Positions 19,562 to 29,722 of a stretch of 57,210 nt of DNA are shown here, piece by piece. The DNA comes from CAVOJV01 sp963696325 (GTDB lineage Bacteria > Pseudomonadota > Gammaproteobacteria > Competibacterales > Competibacteraceae). The notes beneath the pieces are model-generated. The model was not told the origin of the DNA. It saw nothing but the letters and a program-made list of their open reading frames with translations, and did not search any database. The position numbers and the translations under genes are program-made. How positions within the stretch are numbered: the stretch's first letter is position 1; every line of letters begins with the position of its first letter. Where the stretch lies: NCBI GenBank assembly GCA_963696325.1, contig CAVOJV010000013.1:1-57210 (forward strand), written 5' to 3'.

Positions 19562-20703
19562 TTGCGGAAACCTGCTCTTTTGGCTCTGGAGGACGGTAGC
19601 CTGTTTTGGGGTGAATCCATCGGTAGCGACGGCGTTACCCGCGGTGAAACCGTATTCAATACGTCGATAACCGGTTACCAGGAAATTCTGACTGATCCTT
19701 CCTATTACCAGCAGATCGTCACTCTTACCTATCCGCACATCGGCAATGTAGGTACCAATGCGGCTGACGAGGAGTCGGCCAAAATCTTTGCCAATGGCCT
19801 GGTGGTCAGAGACTGCCCCGCGGTTGCTAGCAATTGGCGCAACCAACAACCCCTGGAAGATTACCTGCGCGAGCGTGGGATGGTGGCGATCGCCGACATC
19901 GATACCCGGCGCTTAACCCGTATTTTGCGGAAAAGGGTGCTCAAAGCGGCTGTATCATGGCCGGTGAGCAACTCAGCGTCGATGCCGCCCTGGATATCGC
20001 CCGATCCTTTCCGGGTCTCAAGGGCATGGATCTAGCCAAGGTCGTGAGCACGCAGCGGCCCTATGAATGGACTGAAGGGACCTGGCGGCTGGAAGATAAT
20101 GGGTTCAGCAGACCAGCCATGCTGCGCTACCATGTGGTGGCCTATGACTATGGTATCAAGCGCAATATCTTGCGCATGCTGGCGGAGAGGAGTTGCCGGG
20201 TAACGGTCGTGCCGAGCCAAACCCCGGCCGCCGAGGATGTGGACATGCAACCCGATCGGGATATTTCTGTCCAAAAATGGCGATCCGGAGCCCTGCGACT
20301 ACGCCATCGCCGCTATCCGCGAGTTGCTGCAGGATGGGTTTGCCGATCTTCGGTATTTGTCTCGGCCATCAACTCCTCGGACTGGCCAGCGGCGCCCACA
20401 CCATCAAAATGAAGTTTGGCCACCACGGCGCTAACCATCCCGTTTGAGATCTGGCGACCGGACGAGTGATGATCAGCAGCCAGAATCACGGCTTCGCGGT
20501 AGACGAATCCAGCTTGCCTGATTGTCTGCAAGCGACGCATCGCTCGTTGTTTGATGGTTCTTTGCAAGGCATCGAGCGTATCGATCGTCCCGCGTTTGCT
20601 CCAGGGGCATCCGGAAGCCAGCCCTGGTCCCCATGATGTGGCGCCGCTGTTCGAGCGCTTCATTACGTTGATCGAAACGCATAGCGGCAGGTCCAATAAG
20701 TGA
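19562..20703 (+). pseudogene. carA: Carbamoyl-phosphate synthase small subunit (left copy, frameshifted)
   Basis: Left copy of 27277-28422. The frame is intact to about 19928, then is broken at about 19930, 20235, 20270, 20330, 20445 and 20600 by single-base indels relative to the other arm. The catalytic segment FGICLGHQLL is still readable in one frame near 20350 (with C for G-I-C context shifted). Confidence 0.88.
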
Positions 20704-20756
20704 GGGGTAGCTAATGCCCAAAGCCGTTGCAATTTGTTTCAGCGCTAGTTGACGAC

Positions 20757-22552
20757 GTGCAAGACGTGATGATTTGCAGAGCATTCTGATTATCGGTGCT
20801 GGTCCCATTGTGATCGGTCAGGCCTGCGAGTTTGACTACTCCGGTGCGCAGGCCTGCAAGGCACTGCGTGATGAGGGTTACCGGGTCATCCTGGTAAACT
20901 CCAACCCTGCCACCATCATGACCGATCCCACCATGGCCGATGCCGTTTATATCGAGCCCATTCAGTGGAAAACGGTAGCACGCATTATCGAGCAGGAGCG
21001 CCCCAATGCCCTGTTGCCAACCATGGGTGGGCAGACGGCGCTCAATTGCGCTCTGGACCTGGCGCGGGAAGGTGTGCTGGAGCAATTCGGCGTAGAGATG
21101 GTTGGCGCCTCTCCGGAGGCCATTGACATGGCTGAGGATCGGGAACGCTTCCGCAACGCCATGACTGAAATCGGACTGGCTACACCCCGCGCCGTCATCG
21201 CCCACAGCATGGAAGAAGCATTCAAGGTCAAATCCACATCGGTTTTCCTACGATCATCCGACCCTCTTTCACCCTCGGCGGTAGCGGTGGCGGGATCGCT
21301 TATAATCGAGAGGAATTCCTGGAAATCGTGGAACGGGGGTTGGATCTCTCTCCCAGCACCGAGGTACTGCTGGAAGAGTCGGTGCTGGGCTGGAAAGAGT
21401 TTGAGATGGAGGTGGTGCGGGACCGCATGGATAACTGCATCATTGTCTGCTCTATCGAAAACCTGGACCCCATGGGCGTCCACACCGGCGATTCCATCAC
21501 CGTGGCTCCGGCTCAGACCCTCACCGATAAGGAATACCAGATTATGCGCGACGCCTCGCTCAGGGTGTTGCGCAAGATTGGTGTCGATACGGGCGGTTCC
21601 AACGTGCAGTTCGCCATCAACCCACACGACGGGCGGATGGTGGTGATCGAGATGAATCCACGGGTGTCCCGTTCTTCGGCGCTGGCATCCAAAGCCACCG
21701 GTTTCCCCATCGCCAAGGTGGCGGCCAAGCTGGCCATAGGTTATACGCTGGATGAGTTGCGCAACGAAATCACCGGCGGCGCCTCGCCAGCCTCCTTTGA
21801 ACCCAGTATCGACTATGTGGTTGTTAAGGTGCCGCGGTTCAACTTCGAAAAGTTTCCCGACGCCAATGCCCGTCTTACCACGCAGATGAAGTCTGTTGGC
21901 GAGGTCATGGCCATTGGCCGGACCTTCCAGGAGTCCATTCAAAAGGCTTTGCGGGGCTTGGAAATCGGTGTCGATGGCTTTGATGAGGTACTGGATAAGG
22001 ATAACCCCGAGACCCATGCCATTCTTAAGCATGAATTGGGCGTACCCGGGGCTCAGCGTATCTGGTATGTGGCCGATGCCTTCCGACTGGGATATTCCCT
22101 TGAACAGGTCCATGAAGTCACCAGGATCGATCCCTGGTTTCTGGCCCAGACTGAGGAATTGGTGCGCATCGCCACGCAAGTGCGGGAGCAGGGCATCGAG
22201 GCTTTGCATAAAAAACGCTTGCACTACCTCAAGCGCAAGGGCTTTTCAGACCGGCGCCTGGCGACGTTGCTGGGCAGTGATGAACACACCATCCGGCGCC
22301 TGCGCAATGAACTGGATGTGCACCCTGTGTACAAGCGGGTAGACTCCTGCGCTGCCGAGTTCGCCACGACAACCGCCTATATGTATTCCACCTACGAGGA
22401 GGAGTGCGAGGCCAATCCCAGCAGCCGCAACAAGATCATGGTGCTGGGTGGCGGTCCCAACCGCATCGGTCAGGGTATCGAGTTCGACTACTGCTGCGTC
22501 CATGCTGCGCTCGCCCTGCGCGAGGATGGCTATGAAACCATTACCGTGAAGC
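20757..22552 (+). pseudogene. carB: Carbamoyl-phosphate synthase large subunit, 5' part (left copy)
   Basis: About 598 of the usual 1070 residues. The N-terminal ATP-grasp half is recognisable from IIGAGPIVIGQACEFDYSG through FTLGGSGGGIAYN, MNPRVSRSSALASKATGFPIAK and the oligomerisation region, to GGGPNRIGQGIEFDYCCVHAA. It breaks off after DGYETITV, where foreign GC-rich DNA begins. The start codon is GTG with a missing base (the right arm has ATGCCA). A frameshift near 21238 in the GFPTIIRPSF region is shared with the right arm. From 21240 to the break this arm is uninterrupted and is the better copy. A complete carB must exist elsewhere if the cell makes arginine and pyrimidines. Confidence 0.92.
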
Positions 22553-22881
22553 AGCCGCCGACCAGGGACCCACTCAGCAGCAGGATGGCGAGTCCCGCAA
22601 CGACCAGCGACGTGCCTCCCCTGCCGCCTGGCGCCTTGCCCACGTGCACCTCCATCGGGGCGCCCGGCGACGGCGAGAGGGCCTCGCACATCCGTGGCGG
22701 CGACCCGCGACAGCATCCGCGGCGGCCGGTCCGATACTCGTAGTGCCGTTCGGCCTCTCGACGAACGACTTCGGGACGTCGGCCCTCATCGACGCCAGCG
22801 CGGCCGAGGCCTTGACAGGGGACGCCACGATGGACCGACCGCGAGGGGACGCATGGCGGTGTGCAAGCCGAGGAGGAAGCC

Positions 22882-23392
22882 ATCAGCGGCAACGTCATCA
22901 AGGAAGCCGTCAGCGGAGCCGTCGAGTACCTGACCGCGAACCCGTCCGAGGCGCGCTATCGGGATGGATCGCGCAGGCCGTCCTGCGGTCGGGGCTCGTC
23001 GTGGACGTCAGTGGGCCCGGCGGCGAGGCGGTCACGACCGACATGGTGACCTCGGTCGGGGGGACGGGCAGCGCGCCATCCCCGGGCTGGCTCCTCCGGG
23101 CGGCTGCCGCGAGCTGCGTGGCGACCCTCGTGGCGCTGCGGGCCGCGACCCTCGATGTGGCAGTCGAGAGCCTTGAGGTGACGGTGGACAGCGAGTCAGA
23201 TGACCGGGGCATCCTCGGCATCGACCCGGCGGTGCCTGCGGGTCCGCTGAGCCTGCGCGTGGCCGTGCACGTGCACGCCCCGGGCGCCGAGGCGGACCAG
23301 CTGCGCGGAATCGTGGCCTGGGGCGTCGACCACTGCCCGGTCATCGACGCCGTGCGCCGAGCGATCCAGACCAAGTCCACGTCGAGGTCTGA
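22882..23392 (+). pseudogene. OsmC-family peroxiredoxin-like protein (core, left half)
   Basis: About 170 residues, readable with frameshifts. Segments include SGNVIKEAVSGAVEYLT, VDVSGPGGEAVTTDMVTSVG, SPGWLLRAAAASCVATLVAL and AWGVDHCPVIDAVRRA. The two cysteines (ASCVA and DHCPV) correspond to the reactive pair of OsmC/Ohr proteins, which reduce organic hydroperoxides. The ATG of the right half reads ATC here. Codon use is extremely GC-rich, unlike the flanking genes. Confidence 0.7.
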
Positions 23393-23424
23393 GTCGCGTC
23401 TCAATTCCAATCCAGCCCTGGGTG

Positions 23425-23861
23425 ACAGAGGTCACCATCAAAGGCGCCACCGGGGGACGGCGCGGGCTCGGCTCCGCCAACCACTGCAGGCACGGCAAGG
23501 ACGCCGTCATCGAGGAGATCGTCGACTGGCGCCCGTACTACTACGTCACCGACCGCACAATTCTTGAGACGCCAGGCGGACCGGTGAAGTTGCTCCATAC
23601 CATCGAGCTGGAGCCGGGCACGGCGGGCACCACCATCCACTTCCGCTTCGGCGCGCCCAAGACCCGGTGGGAGAAGGCGCTCATGGAAGGGATCGGACCG
23701 GCGTATGGCAGACGCTCCAGGAGAGCCTGCCCGGCCTGGTCAGCCAGCTGGAAGCCGCACTCGCGATGCGCGTCGCAGACCGCGGCCCGGAGCCCGAGTG
23801 GGACCGTCCCCGACCGGGAGGACCGCTGTCCGGGCTTGCGCCGCTGCCCATGGACGCTTGA
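23425..23861 (+). pseudogene. SRPBCC-family protein (core, left half)
   Basis: Readable segments are GKDAVIEEIVDWRPYYYVTD, RTILETPGGPVKLLHTIELE and FRFGAPKTRWEKALMEGI, ending LPMDA at TGA 23859-23861. The pattern of a ligand-binding helix-grip domain (polyketide cyclase/START-like) is plausible. The N-terminus is uncertain because of indels. It lies between OsmC and VOC genes on the same strand. Confidence 0.55.
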
Positions 23862-23921
23862 CGCGCCGGCCTGCCTCGCCGACCCTGTGCCACCTCAGCC
23901 CCCCATCGGAGGTCCCTCGCG

Positions 23922-23990
23922 ATGCCCAGGATCACGCCCTGTCTCTGGTTCGACGGTCAGGCGGAGGAGGCTGCAGCCTTCTACGCCTGA
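23922..23990 (+). pseudogene. VOC/PhnB-like gene start, cut at the fold point
   Basis: The first 21 codons, MPRITPCLWFDGQAEEAAAF then Y, match the start of PhnB-like VOC-superfamily proteins. The next codons are already the reverse complement of the same gene, so it ends at the palindrome centre. Only this N-terminal fragment exists in the window. Confidence 0.6.
23968..23979. repeat. 12-bp palindrome at the exact fold point
   Basis: AGGCTGCAGCCT is a perfect palindrome inside the VOC gene fragment. Sequence on both sides continues as an inverted repeat with no spacer: matching positions sum to 47946-47947 both here and at 23922/24024. Such a site lets a 3' end snap back and prime on itself. 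Confidence 0.85.
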
Positions 23991-24059
23991 CCGTCGGGGG
24001 AGGGACGGGCGTGATCCTGGGCATCGCGAGGGAACTCCGATGGGGGGGGGCTGAGGTGG

Positions 24060-24545
24060 CACAGGGTCGGCGCGGCTGGCCGGCGCGTCGAGCATCCATG
24101 GGCAGCGGCTGCAAGGCCGCAGAGCGGGCCGCTCGGTCGGGCTGGGCCAACTCGGGGTCGGGGCCGCGTTCTCCCCCACGCATCGCGAGTGCGGCGTCCA
24201 GCTGGCTGACCAGCCCAGGCGGGCTCCCCTGGAGCGCCTGCCCATACGCCAGTCCGATCCCTTCCATGAGCGCCTTCTCCCGCCGGGTCTTCGGCGCGCC
24301 GAAGGGAAGTGGGGTGGTGCCCGTCGTGCCCGGCTCCAGCTCGATGGTGTGGAGCACCTTCACCGGTCCGCTTGGCGTCTCAAGGATGGTGCGGTCGGTG
24401 ACGTAGTCGTACGGGCGCCAGTCGAGGATCTGCTCGATGACGGCGTCCTTGCCTGCGTGCGTGGTTGGCGAGCCGAGCCCGCGCCGTGCCGATGGCGCCG
24501 ATGAGGTCCCAGGATGTCCTCCCTCCCTCCCCCCCCCCGGCCCTC
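24060..24545 (-). pseudogene. SRPBCC-family protein (core, right half)
   Basis: Reverse-complement partner of 23425-23861 with many differences. It reads ILETPSGPVKVLHTIELEPG and FGAPKTRREKALMEGIGLAYG. The stop codon TGA of the left half reads CGA here, and frameshifts are frequent. Confidence 0.5.
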
Positions 24546-24603
24546 CATGAAAAAAGACGGCCGCTGGGACCTCGGGCCTCGTACATGGGGATCGTGACGT
24601 GCC

Positions 24604-25115
24604 TCAGACCTCGACGTGAATCTCGGTCGGATCGCTCGGCGCACGGCGTCGATGACCGGGCAGTGGTCGACGCCCCAAACCACGATGCCGCGCAGCTGGT
24701 CGGCGTCGGCGCCCGGGCGTGCACGAGCACGGCCACGCGCAGGCTCAGCGGAACCGCAGGCACCGCCGGGTCGATACCAAGGATGCCCCGGTCATCTGAC
24801 TCGCTGTCCACCGTCACCTCAAGGCTCTCGACTGCCGCATCGAGGGTCGCGGCCCGCAGCGCCACGAGGGTCCCCACGCAGCTCGCGGCAGCCGCCCGGA
24901 GGAGCCAGCCCGGGGATGGCGCGCTGCCCTCATCCCCGACCGAGGTCACCATTCGGTGGTGACCGCCTCGCCGCCGGGCCCACTGACGTCCACGACGAGT
25001 CCCGACCGCCGGACGGCCTGCGCGGATTGCATCCGATAGCGTGCCTCGGAGGGTTCAGCGGTCAGGTACTCGACGGCTCCGCTGACAGGCTTCCCTTGAT
25101 GACGTTGCCGCTCAT
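24604..25115 (-). pseudogene. OsmC-family protein (core, right half)
   Basis: Reverse-complement partner of 22882-23392. It starts at ATG 25113-25115 (MSGNVIK) and ends at TGA 24604-24606. It contains LLRAAAASCVGTLVAL and the second cysteine segment WGVDHCPVIDAVRRA in another frame. It differs from the left half by several substitutions as well as indels. Confidence 0.65.
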
Positions 25116-25432
25116 GGCTTCCTCCTCGGCTTGCACACCGCCATGCGTTCCCTGGCGGTGCGTCATGCGTCACATCCCCTGTCAAGGCCTCGGCCGCGCT
25201 GGCGTCGAGGTCGGCAAAGCATCGCGAAGTCGTTCGTCTGGAGGCCGAACGGCGCTCGAGATCGGACCGGCCGCGCGGATGCTGTCGGCGGGTCGCCGCA
25301 CCGGATGTGCGAGGCCGTCTCGTCGCGGGCGCCCGATGGAGGTGCACGTGGGCGAGGCGGGGGGCGGCGCGTCCGTGCTGCAGGGACTCGCCATCCTGCT
25401 GCTGAGTGGGTCCCTGGTCGGCGGGCTGCTTC

Positions 25433-27223
25433 ACGGTAATGGTTTCATAGCCATCCTCGCGCAGGGCGAGCGCAGCATGGACGCAGCAGTAGTCGAACTC
25501 GATACCCTGACCGATGCGGTTGTGGACCGCCACCCAGCACCATGATCTTGTTGCGGCTGCTGGGATTCGCCTCGCACTCCTCCTCGTAGGTGGAATACAT
25601 ATAGGCGGTTGTCGTGGCGAACTCGGCAGCGCAGGAGTCTACCCGCTTGTACACAGGGTGCACATCCAGTTCATTGCGCAGGCGCCGGATGGTGTGTTCA
25701 TCACTGCCCAGCAACGTCGCCAGGCGCCGGTCTGAAAAGCCCTTGCGCTTGAGGTAGTGCAAGCGTTTTTTATGCAAAGCCTCGATGCCCTGCTCCTGCA
25801 CTTGCGTGGCGATGCGCACCAATTCCTCAGTCTGGGCCAGAAACCAGGGATCGATCCTGGTGACTTCATGGACCTGTTCAAGGGAATATCCCAGTCGGAA
25901 GGCATCGGCCACATACCAGATACGCTGAGCCCCGGGTACGCCCAATTCATGCTTAAGAATGGCATGGGTCTCGGGGTTATCCTTATCCAGTACCTCATCA
26001 AAGCCATCGACACCGATTTCCAAGCCCCGCAAAGCCTTTTGAATGGACTCCTGGAAGGTCCGGCCAATGGCCATGACCTCGCCAACAGACTTCATCTGCG
26101 TGGTAGACGGGCATTGGCGTCGGGAAACTTTTCGAAGTTGAACCGCGGCACCTTAACAACCACATAGTCGATACTGGGTTCAAAGGAGGCTGGCGAGGCG
26201 CCGCCGGTGATCTCGTTGCGCAACTCATCCAGCGTATAACCTATGGCCAGCTTGGCCGCCACCTTGGCGATGGGGAAACCGGTGGCTTTGGATGCCGGCG
26301 CCGAAGAACGGGCACCCGTGGATTCATCTCGATCACCACCATCCGCCCGTCGTGTGGGTTGATGGCGAACTGCACATTGGAACCGCCCGTATCGACACCA
26401 ATCTTGCGCAACACCCTGAGCGAGGCGTCGCGCATAATCTGGTATTCCTTATCGGTGAGGGTCTGAGCCGGAGCCACGGTGATGGAATCGCCGGTGTGGA
26501 CACCCATGGGGTCCAGGTTTTCGATAGAGCAGACAATGATGCAGTTATCCGGTGCGGTCCCGCCGCGCCTCCATCTCGAACTCTTTCCAGCCCAGCACCG
26601 ACTCTCCAGCAGTACCCGGTGCTGGGAGAGAGATCCAGACCCCATTCCACGATTTCCAGGAATTCCTCTCGATTATAAGCGATCCCACCACCGCTACCGC
26701 CGAAGGTAAAGAGAGTCGGAGTGACCGTAGGAAAACCGATGTGGATTTGACCTTGAATACCTTCTTCCATGCTGTGGGCGATGACGGCGCGGGGTGTAGC
26801 CAGTCCGATTCAGTCATGGCGTTGCGGAAGCGTTCCCGATCCTCAGCCATGTCAATGGCCTCCGGAGAGGCGCCAACCATCTCTACGCCGAATTGCTCCA
26901 GCAACCTTCCCGCGCCAGGTCCAGAGCGCAATTGAGCGCCGTCTGCCCACCCATGGTTGGCAACAGGGCATCGGGGCGCTCCTGCTCGATAATGCGTGCT
27001 ACTCGTTTTCCACTCAAATGGGCTCGATATAAACGGCATCGGCCATGGTGGGATCGGTCATGATGGTGGCAGGGTTGGAGTTTACCAGGATGACCCGGTA
27101 ACCCTCATCACGCAGTGCCTTGCAGGCCTGCGCACCGGAGTAGTCAAACTCGCAGGCCTGACCGATCACAATGGGACCAGCACCGATAATCAGAATGCTC
27201 TGCAAATCATCACGTCTTGGCAT
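25433..27223 (-). pseudogene. carB: Carbamoyl-phosphate synthase large subunit, 5' part (right copy)
   Basis: Starts at a proper ATG (27221-27223, MPRRDDLQSILIIGAG), 53 bp after carA. It is homologous to 20757-22552 and breaks at the same codon into GC-rich DNA. The reading frame changes many times (near 27000, 26905, 26815, 26735, 26610, 26320, 26130 and 25520), so it is worse than the left copy. The exception is the start, which is better here. Confidence 0.9.
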
Positions 27224-27276
27224 GTTGTCACTCAGCGCTGAAACAAATTGCAACGGCTTTGGGCATTAGCTACCCC

Positions 27277-28422
27277 TCACTTATTGGACCTGCCGCTATG
27301 CGTTTCGATCAACGTAATGAAGCGCTCGAACAGCGGCGCCACATCATGGGGACCAGGGCTGGCTTCCGGATGCCCCTGGAAGCTGAACGCGGGACGATCG
27401 ATACGCTCGATGCCTTGCAAAGAACCATCAAACAACGAGCGATGCGTCGCTTGCAGACAATCAGGCAAGCTGGATTCGTCTACCGCGAAGCCGTGATTCT
27501 GGCTGCTGATCATCACTCGTCCGGTCGCCAGATCTAAAACGGGATGGTTAGCGCCGTGGTGGCCAAACTTCATTTTGATGGTGCGGGCGCCGCTGGCCAG
27601 TCCGAGGAGTTGATGGCCGAGACAAATACCGAAGATCGGCAACCCATCCTGCAGCAACTCGCGGATAGCGGCGATGGCGTAGTCGCAGGGCTCCGGATCG
27701 CCGGGTCCATTGGACAGAAATATCCCATCGGGTTGCATGTCCAACACCCCGGCGGCCGGGGTTTGGGCCGGCACGACCGTTACCCGGCAACTCCTCTCCG
27801 CCAGCATGCGCAAGATATTGCGCTTGATACCATAGTCATAGGCCACCACATGGTAGCGCAGCATGGCTGGTCTGCTGAACCCATTATCTTCCAGCCGCCA
27901 GGTCCCTTCAGTCCATTCATAGGGCCGCTGCGTGCTCACGACCTTGGCTAGATCCATGCCCTTGAGACCCGGAAAGGATCGGGCGATATCCAGGGCGGCA
28001 TCGACGCTGAGTTGCTCACCGGCCATGATACAGCCGCTTTGAGCACCCTTTTCCCGCAAAATACGGGTTAAGCGCCGGGTATCGATGTCGGCGATCGCCA
28101 CCATCCCACGCTCGCGCAGGTAATCTTCCAGGGGTTGTTGGTTGCGCCAATTGCTAGCAACCGCGGGGCAGTCTCTGACCACCAGGCCATTGGCAAAGAT
28201 TTTGGCCGACTCCTCGTCAGCCGCATTGGTACCTACATTGCCGATGTGCGGATAGGTAAGAGTGACGATCTGCTGGTAATAGGAAGGATCAGTCAGAATT
28301 TCCTGGTAACCGGTTATCGACGTATTGAATACGGTTTCACCGCGGGTAACGCCGTCGCTACCGATGGATTCACCCCAAAACAGGCTACCGTCCTCCAGAG
28401 CCAAAAGAGCAGGTTTCCGCAA
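27277..28422 (-). CDS. carA: Carbamoyl-phosphate synthase small subunit
   Basis: 381 residues, uninterrupted. This glutaminase subunit hydrolyses glutamine and channels ammonia to CarB for carbamoyl phosphate, the precursor of arginine and pyrimidines. The N-terminal CarA domain contains NTSITGYQEILTDPSY. The class I amidotransferase triad is Cys267 in FGICLGHQLL, with His351 and Glu353 in FQGHPEASPGPHD. The start is TTG (28420-28422), supported by a GGGAGG ribosome site five to ten bases upstream and by alignment of the N-terminus (RKPALLALEDGSLF). The leader can fold to hide that site (see 28423-28477). Order dapB-carA-carB on one strand is typical of gammaproteobacteria. CarA should be functional, but its partner CarB is truncated here. 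Confidence 0.95.
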   Translation of the reverse strand: MRKPALLALEDGSLFWGESIGSDGVTRGETVFNTSITGYQEILTDPSYYQQIVTLTYPHIGNVGTNAADEESAKIFANGLVVRDCPAVASNWRNQQPLEDYLRERGMVAIADIDTRRLTRILREKGAQSGCIMAGEQLSVDAALDIARSFPGLKGMDLAKVVSTQRPYEWTEGTWRLEDNGFSRPAMLRYHVVAYDYGIKRNILRMLAERSCRVTVVPAQTPAAGVLDMQPDGIFLSNGPGDPEPCDYAIAAIRELLQDGLPIFGICLGHQLLGLASGARTIKMKFGHHGANHPVLDLATGRVMISSQNHGFAVDESSLPDCLQATHRSLFDGSLQGIERIDRPAFSFQGHPEASPGPHDVAPLFERFITLIETHSGRSNK

Positions 28423-28477
28423 AGGGTCCTCCCGTCAGACATGCAAAGCGGGAGGGGATGTAGTAACCCTCTCCCGC
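28423..28477 (-). promoter_or_regulatory. carA leader with two mutually exclusive hairpins (right)
   Basis: Same structure as at 19507-19561, read on the reverse strand. The segment 28448-28457 pairs either with 28467-28477 or with the carA ribosome site at 28428-28434. Combined with a weak TTG start this suggests translational control. Confidence 0.45.
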
Positions 28478-28574
28478 CCTGATCCGTCTTGAAATTAAAA
28501 ACTCTTAAAAGCCAGAAAATTCTACTGCATGGTTTGCCAGGTGTCCACGCATTGACAACTCATCACCCTGGCTG

Positions 28575-29378
28575 CTAACGCAGGCCCAAGACATCCTGCA
28601 TATCGAATAGCCCTCGCTCGCGCCCCATCAACCAAAGGGCGGCCCGCACCGCGCCCTTGGCAAAAGTCATACGGCTGGAGGCTTTGTGAGTAATTTCGAC
28701 GCGTTCCCCGACATCGGCAAACAACACCGTATGCTCACCCACGATATCACCGGCCCGGATACTGGTAAAACCGATGGCCTTGGGTGGCCGCTCACCGGTC
28801 ACGCCCTTGCGGTCGTAGACGGCGCACGCGGCCAAATCCCAATTCAGGGTCTGGGCCACCACCTCAGCCATCCGCAGGGCGGTACCGGAAGGAGCATCCA
28901 CTTTGTGCCGGTGATGAGCCTCGATGACTTCAACATCCACACCATCACCCAACACACGGGCAGCCAGTTCCAGGAGTTTGAAACATAAGTTCACCCCTAC
29001 GCTCATGTTGGGAGCAAACACCACGGGCATAACGTCGGCAGCTTTAGCGATTAGGGTCTTTTGCCCCGGCGACAACCCCGTGGTTCCAATCACTATTTTT
29101 TTCCCAGCCACCCGACACAATTCGAGATGGTTCAGGGTTGCCTCGGGCTGGGTAAAATCGACCAACACGTCGAACTCGCCCAGGCTTTGCGTAAGATCAT
29201 CCACGACGGTCACTCCCAACTTGCCTACTCCGGCCAGCTCACCCGCATCGGCGCCAAGCATAGCGCTGCCCGTTCGCTCGAATGCCACCGTACAGCGCAC
29301 CCCCTCGGTCTGCGAACAGGCCGCGACCACATTTCGACCCATACGGCCACCAGCGCCAGCCACCGCGACTCTTACCAT
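28575..29378 (-). CDS. dapB: 4-hydroxy-tetrahydrodipicolinate reductase
   Basis: 267 residues, uninterrupted, the usual length. It reduces the cyclic dipicolinate precursor with NAD(P)H in the pathway to diaminopimelate and lysine. The nucleotide-binding motif GAGGRMG is at 8-14. The signature EAHHRHKVDAPSGTA at 153-167 contains catalytic His155 and Lys159. The C-terminus has the dimer and tetramer region with FAKGAVRAALWLMGRERGLF. It lies between tRNA-Gly and carA on the same strand, with 152 bp to carA. Confidence 0.95.
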   Translation of the reverse strand: MVRVAVAGAGGRMGRNVVAACSQTEGVRCTVAFERTGSAMLGADAGELAGVGKLGVTVVDDLTQSLGEFDVLVDFTQPEATLNHLELCRVAGKKIVIGTTGLSPGQKTLIAKAADVMPVVFAPNMSVGVNLCFKLLELAARVLGDGVDVEVIEAHHRHKVDAPSGTALRMAEVVAQTLNWDLAACAVYDRKGVTGERPPKAIGFTSIRAGDIVGEHTVLFADVGERVEITHKASSRMTFAKGAVRAALWLMGRERGLFDMQDVLGLR

Positions 29379-29459
29379 CTAACTCTCCCGACAATTATCA
29401 ACTACCTGCAATCGGCCAATCGCAACCAATGACACCCCGGACTGGTCCCCAGCATACAA

Positions 29460-29497
29460 GCAAAAAAAAAGGTAGGCGCTAACGCAACCCCCCTTTA
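29460..29497 (-). terminator. Probable terminator after tRNA-Gly (right)
   Basis: Mirror of 18486-18522. The interrupted GC-rich hairpin is followed on the reverse strand by a T-run that is nine long here against seven in the left arm, which is typical homopolymer length uncertainty. Confidence 0.5.
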
Positions 29498-29498
29498 T

Positions 29499-29572
29499 TG
29501 GAGCGGGTGATGGGAATCGAACCCACGCTATCAGCTTGGGAAGCTGAAGTTCTACCATTGAACTACACCCGC
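29499..29572 (-). tRNA. tRNA-Gly(CCC) (right copy)
   Basis: Identical to 18411-18484, with encoded CCA and anticodon CCC. Confidence 0.95.
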
Positions 29573-29678
29573 ATATCAGAGCTATTATATTAATTTTAAC
29601 ACATTTGACAACCCCTTACCTACGCCACATGCAACCAAGGCGAGAACGCCATTATCTTTAGCGGGAGTTGCAGGAGCT

Positions 29679-29710
29679 GCAGGCAGGGACATAATGCCTT
29701 CCCTGCCCGC
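29679..29710 (-). terminator. Hairpin after hns-like gene (right)
   Basis: Mirror of 18273-18304. The stem GCAGGCAGGGA/TCCCTGCCCGC lies just downstream of the hns-like stop codon. Confidence 0.5.
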
Positions 29711-29722
29711 ATAAATTTTCAG

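Larger units (their letters stand above)
1..22552 (+). repeat. Left arm of a giant imperfect inverted repeat
   Basis: The gene content of this arm reappears in reverse order and on the opposite strand at 25433-45318. Examples are tRNA-Gly at 18411-18484 against 29499-29572, thiS at 16484-16684 against 31299-31499, and the purH start at 1-67 against 45252-45318. Non-coding stretches match almost base for base as well. The arm is longer than its partner because it contains two extra insertion sequences (150-1832 and 2525-3861), while the partner has one extra 366-bp element. Small indels scattered through both arms break genes in one arm only. I read this as an assembly or amplification palindrome, but a true inverted duplication cannot be excluded from sequence alone. 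Confidence 0.95.
22553..25432. other. GC-rich, probably foreign palindromic core inserted in carB
   Basis: GC content rises sharply at both edges and gene families change from gammaproteobacterial housekeeping to OsmC-, SRPBCC- and VOC-type proteins typical of GC-rich soil and water bacteria. Each half is the reverse complement of the other around 23973. The two halves differ from each other by many substitutions and indels, more than the flanking arms do, as expected of low-coverage, poorly polished sequence. Both edges join carB at the same codon. The first about 330 bases of each half (22553-22881 and 25116-25432) hold no gene I can name. One frame there has a short hydrophobic stretch that could be a membrane segment. 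Confidence 0.8.

Noticed and set aside
22644..23567. A 307-codon open frame through the GC-rich core
   Set aside because: Only its middle part matches OsmC. The rest is out-of-frame translation produced by high GC content and indels.
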